Positions 18,738-26,858 of a stretch of 64,000 bases of DNA are shown in pieces. Made by a program: the position numbers and the translations under genes. Source of the stretch: Egbenema bharatensis (GTDB taxonomy: Bacteria > Cyanobacteriota > Cyanobacteriia > Elainellales > Elainellaceae); the NCBI RefSeq assembly GCF_048077055.1, contig NZ_CP182236.1:5270001-5334000 (forward strand). Reading direction: 5' to 3'. Numbering within the stretch: the first letter of the stretch is position 1; the number at the start of each line of letters is the position of its first letter. The notes under the pieces are model-generated. The model did not search any database, was not told the origin of the DNA, and was given only the letters and a program-made list of their open reading frames with translations.

Positions 18738-19082
18738 CTATTCCACCGATTGCTGATCGGGTTCCATCTCTGCTGAATTCAAAGCAAACAGTTCCACCAA
18801 ACCGATCGTGCCGACAAAAAAGGTGTAAGTGCCATAAAGCAATGGGGATTTTTGTTTGCCCGGGGCGTAGATCGCTGCGATGATTCCCTCGATCAGGTGG
18901 GCAATCAGGGCAAACCGTCCAATCCAGAGGAGAGGAGCCAGGAAAGCGGGGATAGAACGGAGGGTGAATCCTGCATAGAGATGCCATAACTCCAGAAGAA
19001 TCGCTCCTGTAATCAGGACGATCGAAATGCGCTTGATCGTAGTCATCAGTATGGGCGGTAGGGTCAGCAAACGGAGAATCAT
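18738..19082 (-). CDS. Small integral membrane protein, function unknown
   Basis: About 114 residues from ATG 19082, with an in-frame ATG at 19109 as an alternative. Three hydrophobic segments are visible: ISIVLITGAILLELWHLYAGF, APLLWIGRFALIAHLIEGIIAAIY and LLYGTYTFFVGTIGLVELFAL. The tail is acidic and polar. It probably sits in the cytoplasmic or thylakoid membrane. I recognise no family motif; it resembles several unassigned cyanobacterial three-helix proteins. It is transcribed divergently from the methyltransferase at 19159, so the two share a short promoter region. Confidence 0.55.
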   Translation of the reverse strand: MILRLLTLPPILMTTIKRISIVLITGAILLELWHLYAGFTLRSIPAFLAPLLWIGRFALIAHLIEGIIAAIYAPGKQKSPLLYGTYTFFVGTIGLVELFALNSAEMEPDQQSVE

Positions 19083-19158
19083 GGCATGGCTTAAAGGGCG
19101 ATCGAGCAAAATGATATCATCCGACCAGTGCTCCGACGACCAGTGATCCGAAAGCGTT

Positions 19159-20004
19159 ATGGTGGTTCCTCAGCAAGATTCGATTGGGCAAGATTCGCGG
19201 CATTCTTTGATCGGGCATTCTTTGATCGGGCAAACTTCGATCGGGCATCGGTTACTGCGATCGATTTTACGCAGGTTAATCGGTCGAGACAATCAGCAGT
19301 TTTATGAGGCGATCGACTGGCAGCAGGAGAGGGAACGGGTTCAGCAGCCCCTCACCTATCCCGACTATTACACCAGCCCTAATTTTCACGGCATTGAGCA
19401 AGGCTATCTCAACCCGATCGCCGCCATAACCTACGATGCAGTAACTGCCCTGGCATCTCCCCCGCAGGAAATGTGGGTGCGGCAGCATTTGATGGCAGCG
19501 ATCCAGGGGCAACCCCAGCGAATTTTAGATTTGGGCTGTGGTACGGGAACGGCAACCCTGATGCTGAAGCAGGCATTTCCTACCGCAGTTGTGACGGGAT
19601 TGGATTTATCCCCGTATATGCTCGTGGTGGCGGCAGAGAAGGCTCGTAAAGCGGGGATGGCGATCGAGTGGCGGCATGGGCTGGCAGAATCCACTGAGTT
19701 TGAGGCGGGGCAATTCGATCTGGTAACGGCTTCCTTTTTATTCCACGAAACTCCACCGCAGGTCGCTCTACTCATTCTGCAAGAGTGCTTTCGCCTCCTG
19801 AAACCAGGCGGACAGGTCTTGATTTTAGATGGCAATCAGCACATTTTACGTCATGCGGATTGGTTAATTCGATTATTCCAGGAACCCTACTCCAGGGTTT
19901 ATGCTGCTGGGGATACGCAAGCCTGGATGAAGTCTGTGGGATTTCAGTCTACTGAAGCGATCGGCTTTGGATGGATTCATCAGCTCAATTCTGGCGTGAA
20001 ATGA
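19159..20004 (+). CDS. Class I SAM-dependent methyltransferase
   Basis: A protein of up to 281 residues with the Rossmann methyltransferase core: motif I LDLGCGTGTATLML, the acidic GLDLSPYM, and FDLVTASFLFHETPP followed by LKPGGQVLILDGN. This is the UbiE/Methyltransf_11 type, acting on a small molecule or lipid. The N-terminus SIGQDSRHSLIGHSLIGQTSIGH comes from tandem copies of a GATCGGGCATTCTTT-like unit and is low complexity, so the true start may lie further downstream. The C-terminus GFGWIHQLNSGVK looks complete. The substrate is unknown. Confidence 0.8.
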   Translation: MVVPQQDSIGQDSRHSLIGHSLIGQTSIGHRLLRSILRRLIGRDNQQFYEAIDWQQERERVQQPLTYPDYYTSPNFHGIEQGYLNPIAAITYDAVTALASPPQEMWVRQHLMAAIQGQPQRILDLGCGTGTATLMLKQAFPTAVVTGLDLSPYMLVVAAEKARKAGMAIEWRHGLAESTEFEAGQFDLVTASFLFHETPPQVALLILQECFRLLKPGGQVLILDGNQHILRHADWLIRLFQEPYSRVYAAGDTQAWMKSVGFQSTEAIGFGWIHQLNSGVK

Positions 20005-20099
20005 TTTGCCAAACCAGATTTATTCAACGCAATAAGGGGCTGGCACTGCCAAACCCCTACAGATTCAATGATTCAGGTTACTTAGTCTATAACTCTAAC

Positions 20100-20621
20100 C
20101 TACTTCTTGGGAGCCAGGAGCATCATCATCCGGTGCCCTTCCCGCTTCGGAGCCTGCTGAATATCTGCGGTTTCCTTCAGATCGCTCGCCATGCGCTTTA
20201 GCAAATCCTCCGCCAGATCTTCGTGCTGCCGCTCCCGTCCCCGGAACGTGATGGTGGCCTTCACCTTGTCCCCATCTTTGATGAACTTCTCAGCCCGATT
20301 GACGCGCACATTGTAGTCATGCTCTTCAATCTTGTACCGCATCTTCACTTCCTTCACCTTGGAAGTGTGTTGATTCTTGCGGGCTTTACGCTGCTTCTTC
20401 TGTTGTTCAAATTTAAATTTGCCGTAGTCCATGACTCGGCAGACAGGGGGATTGGCTTTGTCGCTGACTAAAACGAGATCCAACTCTCGCTCCTTCGCAA
20501 TTTCCACAGCTTCTTTCGGAGCCATGATCCCCAATTCATCTCCCTCAGTATCAATGACGCGGATTTCAGGAAATCGAATTCGTTCGTTAATGGTCGGTAG
20601 GTTTTGGTTTCGTTTGATCAT
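20100..20621 (-). CDS. infC: Translation initiation factor IF-3, second tandem copy
   Basis: A full-length 173-residue IF-3, which binds the 30S subunit and enforces correct start-codon and initiator-tRNA choice. The N-domain carries INERIRFPEIRVIDTEGDELGI. The linker is Lys/Arg rich. The C-domain has VKEVKMRYKIEEHDYNVRV and DKVKATITFRGRE. It ends APKREGHRMMMLLAPKK, as complete IF-3 proteins do. It lies 70 bp downstream of another complete infC (20693-21223) on the same strand and is roughly three-quarters identical to it. Both conserve the ribosome-binding residues. This is a tandem duplication with divergence. Which copy is the main housekeeping factor is unclear. Confidence 0.93.
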   Translation of the reverse strand: MIKRNQNLPTINERIRFPEIRVIDTEGDELGIMAPKEAVEIAKERELDLVLVSDKANPPVCRVMDYGKFKFEQQKKQRKARKNQHTSKVKEVKMRYKIEEHDYNVRVNRAEKFIKDGDKVKATITFRGRERQHEDLAEDLLKRMASDLKETADIQQAPKREGHRMMMLLAPKK

Positions 20622-20692
20622 TCAGTTACATCTGTAAACAACAAAGTGGGGAATCCGGTCAACTCCCCAGGCTATCACCTCCAAAAGGAAAA

Positions 20693-21223
20693 TTATTTCT
20701 TAGGAGCCAACAACATCATCATATTACGCCCCTCTTTCTTGGGCGCTTGCTGAACCTCGGCCAGTTCTTGCAGGTCTTTTGCCATGCGCTTGAGCAAGGT
20801 TTCAGCCAGGTCAACGTGCTGAATCTCCCGTCCCCGGAAGGTGATCGTTGCCTTCACCTTATCTCCAGCCTTCAGGAAACGTTCAGCCTGATTGACGCGA
20901 ACGTTATAGTCATGTTCTTCAATTTTATAACGCATCTTCACTTCCTTGACATCGGAAGTGTGCTGCTTCTTACGAGCCTCTCGCGCTTTTTTCTCCTGCT
21001 CGAATTTGAACTTACCGTAGTCCATAATTCGGCAGACCGGCGGATCGGCTTTATCACTCACCAACACCAGATCCAGCTCTTTTTCCTCCGCCATTCTCAG
21101 CGCATCGCGGGGAGTCATGATACCTAATTGACCACCATCTGTATCAATTACCCTAATCTTCGGAAAGCGAATGCGTTCGTTAATGGTCGGTAAGTCCCGG
21201 TTTTGTCTAGTAACAGGCGGCAT
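20693..21223 (-). CDS. infC: Translation initiation factor IF-3, first tandem copy
   Basis: A 176-residue IF-3 starting MPPVTRQNRDLPTINERIRFPKIRVIDTDGGQLGIM. It keeps the same two-domain layout and the invariant blocks PPVCRIMDYGKFKFEQ, KEVKMRYKIEEHDYNVRVN and KVKATITFRGRE. Its N-terminus resembles the usual cyanobacterial infC more closely than that of the second copy. It lies upstream in the tandem pair, so the two may be co-transcribed. rpmI and rplT, the common partners of infC, are not adjacent, which is normal in many cyanobacteria. Confidence 0.94.
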   Translation of the reverse strand: MPPVTRQNRDLPTINERIRFPKIRVIDTDGGQLGIMTPRDALRMAEEKELDLVLVSDKADPPVCRIMDYGKFKFEQEKKAREARKKQHTSDVKEVKMRYKIEEHDYNVRVNQAERFLKAGDKVKATITFRGREIQHVDLAETLLKRMAKDLQELAEVQQAPKKEGRNMMMLLAPKK

Positions 21224-21483
21224 GGGCAGTTGATGTTCGGAAATTCCTTTGGGTTAGATTGTGTTCAGAACGATTACAAGACAACTTACAAGCAGCAATA
21301 ACTCTAAGGATTACCTTAAAGATATTCAATTATGTTAAGCCCTACAGCAGAAAGTGGAACTATAGATTTGTTACGTGCTGCTATTCTAGCCGCATTGACC
21401 AGGGAGATGTCTACTCCCCTGGGAGGGAGGCGGCGAAAAAAAATTGCAGATAGGCGATCGTCAGTTGATCCATATCCAAAAAT

Positions 21484-22239
21484 ATGATTCAAAAATCAGG
21501 TGGGGAAGGGATGCAAAGGGGGGTGAGTCAATGGCTCAGGCGATTAGCAGGGTGGGGGGATATTATTTTTGCGGCTGAGTGTCCCCTCTGTCAACGATCG
21601 ACGGCCCAGGAGTTATGTCAGGATTGCTGGACTCAGGTAGAACGATGTCGCTGGACTCACCCGGTAAGGGAAACGGAGTCACCCTCCATCTTCGCCTGGG
21701 GGCACTACAGAGGAGCCTTGAAGCAGACGATCGCCGCCCTCAAATATGACCAGCATCGCCAGCTTGCTCGACCGTTAGGACGATGGCTGGCCCAGAGTTG
21801 GTTGACCCAGACCCAGCACCCTCGAAATCTGATGGTTGTCCCGATTCCGCTCCACATCAGTAAGCAGAAAGAGCGGGGATTTAATCAGGCTGAGCTGGTA
21901 GGGCGACCGTTTTGTGAATTCACCCGACTCCCCCTCGAACCGCAGGGATTGATTCGGAGCCGAGCCACTGAAGCACAATTTCACCTTTCCCCTGAAGCCA
22001 GGGAACAGAACCTATCCGCAGCCTTTGAACTGGGGACGTTACGCGATCGAACCCAGCGGGCGGTGCTGTTGCTGGATGATATCTATACCACCGGAGCCAC
22101 TACACGGGCCGCGATCCAGGTTTTGCAGCGATCGAACATTCCGGTATACGGCATTGTGGCGGTAGCCAGGGCAGGGGATCCAGGCAAGAATTTTCCGCCC
22201 AGTTCACCATTCCCGGTGAAACCTCCAGCCTACAAATAA
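21484..22239 (+). CDS. comF: ComF-family phosphoribosyltransferase-like protein
   Basis: A 251-residue ComF protein. The N-terminus has a double-cysteine zinc motif, CPLCQRSTAQELCQDC (about residues 37-52). The C-terminal type I phosphoribosyltransferase domain carries VPIPLHISKQKERGFNQAEL and the PRPP loop VLLLDDIYTTGATT (about 196-209). ComF homologues are linked to DNA uptake in naturally competent bacteria, including cyanobacteria that use type IV pili; pilT lies 3 kb away in this window. The biochemical substrate is unknown. The start could also be the ATG at 21514. Its 3' end overlaps ribE (converging) by 10 bp. Confidence 0.87.
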   Translation: MIQKSGGEGMQRGVSQWLRRLAGWGDIIFAAECPLCQRSTAQELCQDCWTQVERCRWTHPVRETESPSIFAWGHYRGALKQTIAALKYDQHRQLARPLGRWLAQSWLTQTQHPRNLMVVPIPLHISKQKERGFNQAELVGRPFCEFTRLPLEPQGLIRSRATEAQFHLSPEAREQNLSAAFELGTLRDRTQRAVLLLDDIYTTGATTRAAIQVLQRSNIPVYGIVAVARAGDPGKNFPPSSPFPVKPPAYK

Positions 22240-22904
22240 CCGTGTTCAACCAAAAAGCCAGGTGTAATCCTCTCTTCCAATTCAGTCACGGTGGACGAGT
22301 CAGGGCTTAAGCGCAAAAACTTCTCCACATATTTACCCAACACATCCCCCTCCAAATTCACTGGGCTTCCGGGTTGGAGAGATTGCAGATTGGTTTCCGC
22401 GTAGGTGAGGGGAATCACAGCAACTTTGAACCAGGTTCCCTCCCGGTTACAGTCTGCCACGGTGAGGCTCACCCCATTCACCGCAATACTGCCCTTGGGG
22501 ACAATGTAGCGAGACACCCGCGAGTCAGGAACCTGGAAACTCATTTCCCAGGCACTCTCTGTCCGCTCTGAGGATTCTAAATAGCCCGTTCCATCAATAT
22601 GCCCCGTGACAAAATGCCCACCGAGCTTACTGCCTACCTTGAGGGAAGGTTCCAGATTCACCGAATTTTCTCCTGTTCGACCGGACAGGGTGGTGCGGTT
22701 CAGGGTTTCGGGCGAGACGGTGGCAATAAATCCCGTTGGCAAAATATGGGTCACAGTCAGGCAAATACCGTCCACCGCAACGCTATCCCCCAGCTCCAGA
22801 TCCGGCTGCAACTGAGCCAGCCCTGCGGCATCGCAGGTAATCTGAACTTGATTATTCTCCAGGGAGCGCAGTGTACCGATCGCCCGAATCAGTCCTGTAA
22901 ACAT
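22230..22904 (-). CDS. ribE: Riboflavin synthase, alpha subunit
   Basis: A 224-residue riboflavin synthase that dismutates two 6,7-dimethyl-8-ribityllumazine molecules into riboflavin. The canonical N-terminus MFTGLIRAIGTL is present. The two homologous beta-barrel halves each carry the family block: DSVAVDGICLTV with GGHFVTGHIDGTG, and GSIAVNGVSLTVADC with NLEGDVLGKYVEKFL. Length and motifs are complete. Converging overlap with comF leaves no room for a separate terminator. It is a monocistronic housekeeping gene here; no other rib genes are nearby. Confidence 0.95.
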   Translation of the reverse strand: MFTGLIRAIGTLRSLENNQVQITCDAAGLAQLQPDLELGDSVAVDGICLTVTHILPTGFIATVSPETLNRTTLSGRTGENSVNLEPSLKVGSKLGGHFVTGHIDGTGYLESSERTESAWEMSFQVPDSRVSRYIVPKGSIAVNGVSLTVADCNREGTWFKVAVIPLTYAETNLQSLQPGSPVNLEGDVLGKYVEKFLRLSPDSSTVTELEERITPGFLVEHGYL

Positions 22905-23218
22905 AGTGTCTTTTCGATGGCATTGTCAGGTAATTGAAATTGTAGTTGCAAAACTTTTTATGAACGAAAGTGTCGGAAAACCCGCTAAATTGCGATCGAT
23001 TCTCATCTAATTTGCCGCTTCAGAACTTTTAACAGCTTCTCTGCGATCGCTCAATAACTGACCTTAACCCACCTTTAAGCAAAATTAGAATTCCAAATCA
23101 AACACACAACCAGCTATTTTTAGCTATTATTCTCAATAAGTGCTTGCTCTTGCAAATGAGGGGATTAATTGTGTATCCTTCTCATCAAGACAGCTTTATT
23201 GAGAAAGGTGAGCCAGCA

Positions 23219-23668
23219 ATGTACAGCGTAACTTCCCTCAAGGCTGAACTCAACGAAAGGGGCTGGCGGTTAACGCCTCAGCGTGAAACGATTCTTCAGG
23301 TTTTTCAAAATCTGCCAGAGGGTCAACATCTGAGTGCGGAAGATTTGCATAATTTGCTTCTGGAAGATGGCGAGGCAATCAGCCTGTCTACCATCTACCG
23401 CAATCTCAAGCTTATGGCCCGAATGGGCATTTTAAGAGAACTTGAGTTAGCAGAAGGGCATAAGCATTACGAAATTAATCAGCCTGCTCCGTACCACCAT
23501 CACCACCTGATTTGCGTTCGTTGTAATAAGACGATCGAATTCAAGAACGATTCTATCCTCAAGACCGGGGCAAAAACGGCCCAAAAGGAAGGGTATCACC
23601 TATTGGATTGTCAGTTGATTATCCATGCCATCTGCCCAAGCTGCCAGCGATCGTTGATCCCGATGTAG
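23219..23668 (+). CDS. furA: Ferric uptake regulator, FurA type
   Basis: A 149-residue Fur repressor from ATG 23219, which follows GAGAAAGGTGAG; an upstream in-frame ATG at 23144 lacks a ribosome site. The DNA-binding winged helix (LKAELNERGWRLTPQRETIL ... SLSTIYRNLKLMARMGILREL) closely follows the cyanobacterial FurA sequence. The metal site HYEINQPAPYHHHHLICVRCN and the second CxxC (CPSCQ) are intact. FurA with Fe2+ represses iron-uptake genes; futA, a typical target, lies 14 kb away with a Fur-box-like site. The upstream TTATTCTCAATAA (about 23126-23138) resembles part of that site and may allow autoregulation. Confidence 0.92.
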   Translation: MYSVTSLKAELNERGWRLTPQRETILQVFQNLPEGQHLSAEDLHNLLLEDGEAISLSTIYRNLKLMARMGILRELELAEGHKHYEINQPAPYHHHHLICVRCNKTIEFKNDSILKTGAKTAQKEGYHLLDCQLIIHAICPSCQRSLIPM

Positions 23669-23813
23669 CTTGGCGATAGCCCCTTTGTTTGTCAATTTGT
23701 CAATACTTCATTTCGTAGGCTGTTCGCCCATTGGCCGTTCAGCCTATTTCTGATTTCTATCCTCAGAGCTAAGTGTTAATTTTTGTGCCATGTTAACTTT
23801 AAGACTCAGTTAG

Positions 23814-23963
23814 CTAGAGGTCATTAACCTTCCTCCCGATGGTTCTGCTCATGATTTAAGCCAAGACGATCAAATGTATCAGTTCAATCAACACTGGAAA
23901 GATTTGGGAGGACTTCAGGGGTTTCAACGGCACTTGACTGAAATTCTAATTTCAATTGCCTAA
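23814..23963 (+). pseudogene. Possible C-terminal remnant of a gene
   Basis: An open stretch bounded by an upstream TAG and a TAA reads LPPDGSAHDLSQDDQMYQFNQHWKDLGGLQGFQRHLTEILISIA. The composition looks coding, but there is no plausible start or ribosome site; only an internal ATG would give 29 residues. I do not recognise the family. The rest of 23669-24018 holds no gene. A palindrome-like CGTAGGCTGTTCGCCC/GGCCGTTCAGCC pair lies near 23715-23752. Confidence 0.35.
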
Positions 23964-24018
23964 AAAATATCAAACTCCTCGGAAAGATTGACCGAATGAA
24001 AACTTGTTAGAAGGTGCC

Positions 24019-24825
24019 CTACCCGCCATCCAGTAGATTGAAACTCTCTGGGAGAGCCAGGGCTTGCGATACCTTGTGAACATCTTCCAGATCGCCCACA
24101 ATTCGCTTAATTGGATGCGGCCACACCTTGACCAGCGTGGGGGTAGCAGCCACCTGATCGGCTTCGGCTAGCTCTGGGTGTTTGTGAATGTCAATCACTT
24201 TCAGTGTGTAGGGTTGCTGGAGTGATTGTTCTAGGAGGCGATGCAGATTTGCCAGGATATTCGCTGTGGTCGTGCTATTGCCTGCAACAAAGAGCCGCAG
24301 CACATACCCTTGCGTTGCCTGGGTTGAGTGAACGGGTGACCAGGCTAGCATCGAGCTTTCCTGCGGCTGACGTATGGGAGACTGTAGTGCCGCCCGTTCA
24401 TAGCGCACCACCAGGTCATGATCTTGCCATAGCTGGGGGAATTGCTGCTGATAGGAACTGAGCACGATCGGGTCACAAATCCCTTCTGGGCAAGGCGAAG
24501 CTTTCCAGACTAATTCTCCTACACCAAAGATGACATTCAGGAGGGGCTGATAGCGCAAAACGAGGGGATGGGCTTCTGCGTAGGTTTGGATGGTTTGGGT
24601 GCGGGCATCCAGACAGCGATCGATGGTTGCGGTGTAGCAGGGCACCAGGAAGTGGGGCGGTTCAGGCAAGTTCAGCATTTCTTGGAGGACGGCACAAAGC
24701 TGCAAGTGCCATCGGCTCTGTTTCTCTGGGTCAATACAGTAAACCAAATCTCCTCCTGGGGTAAACAAAGCAATCCCCTTGAAAAGATTTTGGTGCTGAG
24801 TGTTCAGGTTTGAATTCGCGCTCAT
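24019..24825 (-). CDS. Protein with a C-terminal KaiB-like thioredoxin domain
   Basis: About 268 residues from ATG 24825 (an ATG at 24885 is an alternative). The N-terminal half (FKGIALFTPGGDLVYCIDPEKQSRWHLQL...) is a conserved cyanobacterial segment without a known name to me. The C-terminal 90 or so residues read GYVLRLFVAGNSTTTANILANLHRLLEQSLQQPYTLKVIDI...ATPTLVKVWPHPIKRIVGDL. This is the KaiB / SasA-sensor thioredoxin-like fold, as in the domain by which SasA binds KaiC. There is no kinase domain. It could be a KaiC- or clock-linked adaptor, but binding is inferred from fold only. It lies on the same strand about 105 bp after pilT. Confidence 0.72.
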   Translation of the reverse strand: MSANSNLNTQHQNLFKGIALFTPGGDLVYCIDPEKQSRWHLQLCAVLQEMLNLPEPPHFLVPCYTATIDRCLDARTQTIQTYAEAHPLVLRYQPLLNVIFGVGELVWKASPCPEGICDPIVLSSYQQQFPQLWQDHDLVVRYERAALQSPIRQPQESSMLAWSPVHSTQATQGYVLRLFVAGNSTTTANILANLHRLLEQSLQQPYTLKVIDIHKHPELAEADQVAATPTLVKVWPHPIKRIVGDLEDVHKVSQALALPESFNLLDGG

Positions 24826-24930
24826 CGTTGCAGTATCCCCCCTAATGAGCCTAGCGAAGAACCTCTCGATTGGGTAGCGATGCAAAAAAATACCTCCCCG
24901 CTGGGAGGTGTAGGAAACTTCAAAATTGCC

Positions 24931-26289
24931 TTAAACCCGGCCCCGCAAGATTTGCGCCATTTCATTGGGCTTGGGAGAATGTTCCAGAGCCGTTTCTTCA
25001 GTGATGCGTCCAGCTTCGTAGAGCTTGTAGAGGGACTGGTTCATGGTACACATGCCGTCAAAGGTGCATCGGGGAATGATGGCTTCGATTTCGTCAATCT
25101 CGCCGCGCCGAATGTAGTCTTTGATGGCATCGGTGTTAATCATGATGTCGTGGAAAGCGGCTCGTTTGCCGTCTGTTGTTCGACACAATCCCTGAGCAAT
25201 GACGGACACTAGCGATTCGGCAATTGCCACCCGCATGGGAGCTTGCTGATCCGGTTCGTACAGGTTAAGAATCCGCTCGATCGTCTTTACTGCACTGTTG
25301 GTGTGCAGGGTTCCCATCACTAAGTGACCCGTTTGCGCTGCTTTGAGAGCCGTATTCACCGTTTCCTTGTCCCGCATTTCCCCAACCAGAATCAAGTCAG
25401 GGTCTTCCCGCAGGGCCGCTTTCAGGGCGTTATCAAACTTTCTGGTGTGGATTCCCACTTCCCGCTGTTTGATCAGCGACTTTTTACTCTGATGCACAAA
25501 TTCGATCGGGTCTTCGATGGTGATGATATTCTTCGGCATCTCATTATTGATGTAGTCAATCATCGCTGCCATCGTAGTGGATTTACCGGAACCCGTTGGG
25601 CCGGTCACCAGAATCAGACCTTTGTGGTAGTGGCAAATATCTTTGAAGACCGTCGGTAAATTTAACTGTTCAATGGTGAGAATCTTCAGCGGAATCAAGC
25701 GCATCACCATTGCGGGGCCGCGCAAAGAGTCGAAGATGTTAATCCGCACCCGGGCAAATTCGTACTGAGTCGCGCCATCATAGTCGAGCGTATCTTTGAA
25801 GCGATCGATGTCTTCATCGCTCAGGACTTCCTTCAACCAACTAAAAAAGGTGTCGGTGTCGGTGGTGGGATAGTCGGTTGTATCGATTTCACCCCGGTTC
25901 CGGAAGCGTGGTGTTTCCCCTACGCCGACGTGAACATCGGAAAATCCCTTATCGAATGCTTCCCGAATCAGTTGCTCCAGGGTAGGTTGTCCAGGGCTGG
26001 GTTTTGCTGCCCTTGCCTGCCCTCGCATTGCCGCAGGGGGTGGAGGGGGTGGAGCGGGACGTTGCCCTGGCGGAGGAGCCGCAGATGCAGGGGGGGGCAT
26101 CGGTGCGGGTCGATTTCCGGAGCTAGATAGATTTGGATTCATGGCAGGTGCGGGGGGCATCGGTAACGTCTGGGAGGGCATCGCTTGGGTCGCTCCTCCG
26201 GCAGCAGGGGGGCTGGGTGTGGGTCGGGGAGGCGGAGGCGGAACACGGGGAAGAGGCGGAGGAGTAGGCGGGTGTTGTGCTTCTGTCAT
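24931..26289 (-). CDS. pilT: Type IV pilus retraction ATPase with a proline-rich N-terminal extension
   Basis: Hexameric PilT ATPase that powers pilus retraction, twitching motility, phototaxis and DNA uptake. The catalytic core is complete: Walker A GPTGSGKST, ITIEDPIEFVH (Asp box), the DPDLILVGEMRD Walker B region and the TGHLVMGTLHTNSA His box. Before it lies an unusual low-complexity extension of about 90 residues, rich in Pro, Ala and Gly, from 26289 (MTEAQHPPTPPPLPR) to the start of PTLEQLIREAFDKG. Core PilT is about 360 residues; this one is about 452. An upstream ATG at 26361 is possible. The KaiB-like gene follows on the same strand. Confidence 0.93.
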   Translation of the reverse strand: MTEAQHPPTPPPLPRVPPPPPRPTPSPPAAGGATQAMPSQTLPMPPAPAMNPNLSSSGNRPAPMPPPASAAPPPGQRPAPPPPPPAAMRGQARAAKPSPGQPTLEQLIREAFDKGFSDVHVGVGETPRFRNRGEIDTTDYPTTDTDTFFSWLKEVLSDEDIDRFKDTLDYDGATQYEFARVRINIFDSLRGPAMVMRLIPLKILTIEQLNLPTVFKDICHYHKGLILVTGPTGSGKSTTMAAMIDYINNEMPKNIITIEDPIEFVHQSKKSLIKQREVGIHTRKFDNALKAALREDPDLILVGEMRDKETVNTALKAAQTGHLVMGTLHTNSAVKTIERILNLYEPDQQAPMRVAIAESLVSVIAQGLCRTTDGKRAAFHDIMINTDAIKDYIRRGEIDEIEAIIPRCTFDGMCTMNQSLYKLYEAGRITEETALEHSPKPNEMAQILRGRV

Positions 26290-26404
26290 AGACCACCGAT
26301 CGGCAAGCGAGTTTGGATGTGCAGTAGGGTAATTCCCACTGCTGTCCTTAAGGTTGCCCAAAACCTCAGGATCTCTTATCAGATGAATCTACCATACTGA
26401 ATTC

Positions 26405-26560
26405 GATCGCAAAATTCTGCTGATTTTCTTACCATTCCGAAAGCGGTGTGTGAGGACTGGGCGGGATCGCAAAATTCTGCTGATTTTCTTACCGTTTACC
26501 TTTCAAACCATGCTGCTGCGGGGACTGGGCGGGCAGGATGCCCACCCCACAAGAGATTAA
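26405..26560. repeat. 29-bp direct repeat pair and a GC-rich palindrome
   Basis: GATCGCAAAATTCTGCTGAT plus nine more bases is repeated exactly at 26405-26433 and 26465-26493, 60 bp apart. Then follows the dispersed element GGGCGGGCAGGATGCCCACC at about 26528. The block sits between pilT and copy 2 of the 82-residue gene. Confidence 0.75.
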
Positions 26561-26609
26561 TTCTGGTAAGGACGCACAGCAGTGCGCCCCTACGGTTGTG
26601 TGCCCTTGC

Positions 26610-26858
26610 TTAGAGGGTCATCGATCGCACGTAGATTCGCATGATTTCACCGGGTTCTTTGATTGTCGCCTGCTGGATTTGCGAGAAGGGTAGGGGTCTT
26701 GACCAGTCTTCCACTCGGCAAAAATCGCATTGATACAGACGGGCGATCGTGATTTCTACATCATTGGGTTGCCCAATCATCAGGATTTTTACGGAGCGAC
26801 GAGCAGGGGAAATCAGCCGATCGCCACTGGGGGGCAGACCGAACAGTTTGTCGGACAT
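26610..26858 (-). CDS. 82-residue conserved protein, copy 2 of three
   Basis: Starts MSDKLFGLPPSGDRL and ends PGEIMRIYVRSMTL; it differs from copy 1 at nine residues, mostly conservative. The start ATG at 26858 lies behind AAGGAG. The frame is open upstream through the leader hairpin (giving VSRVSSNPGTQGDSQI), but the ribosome site and hairpin explain that conservation, so I keep the shorter start. The middle substitution QPNDVEIT against QSDDVELT in copy 1 shows surface variation with a fixed core. Function unknown. See the leader at 26859-27139. Confidence 0.75.
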   Translation of the reverse strand: MSDKLFGLPPSGDRLISPARRSVKILMIGQPNDVEITIARLYQCDFCRVEDWSRPLPFSQIQQATIKEPGEIMRIYVRSMTL

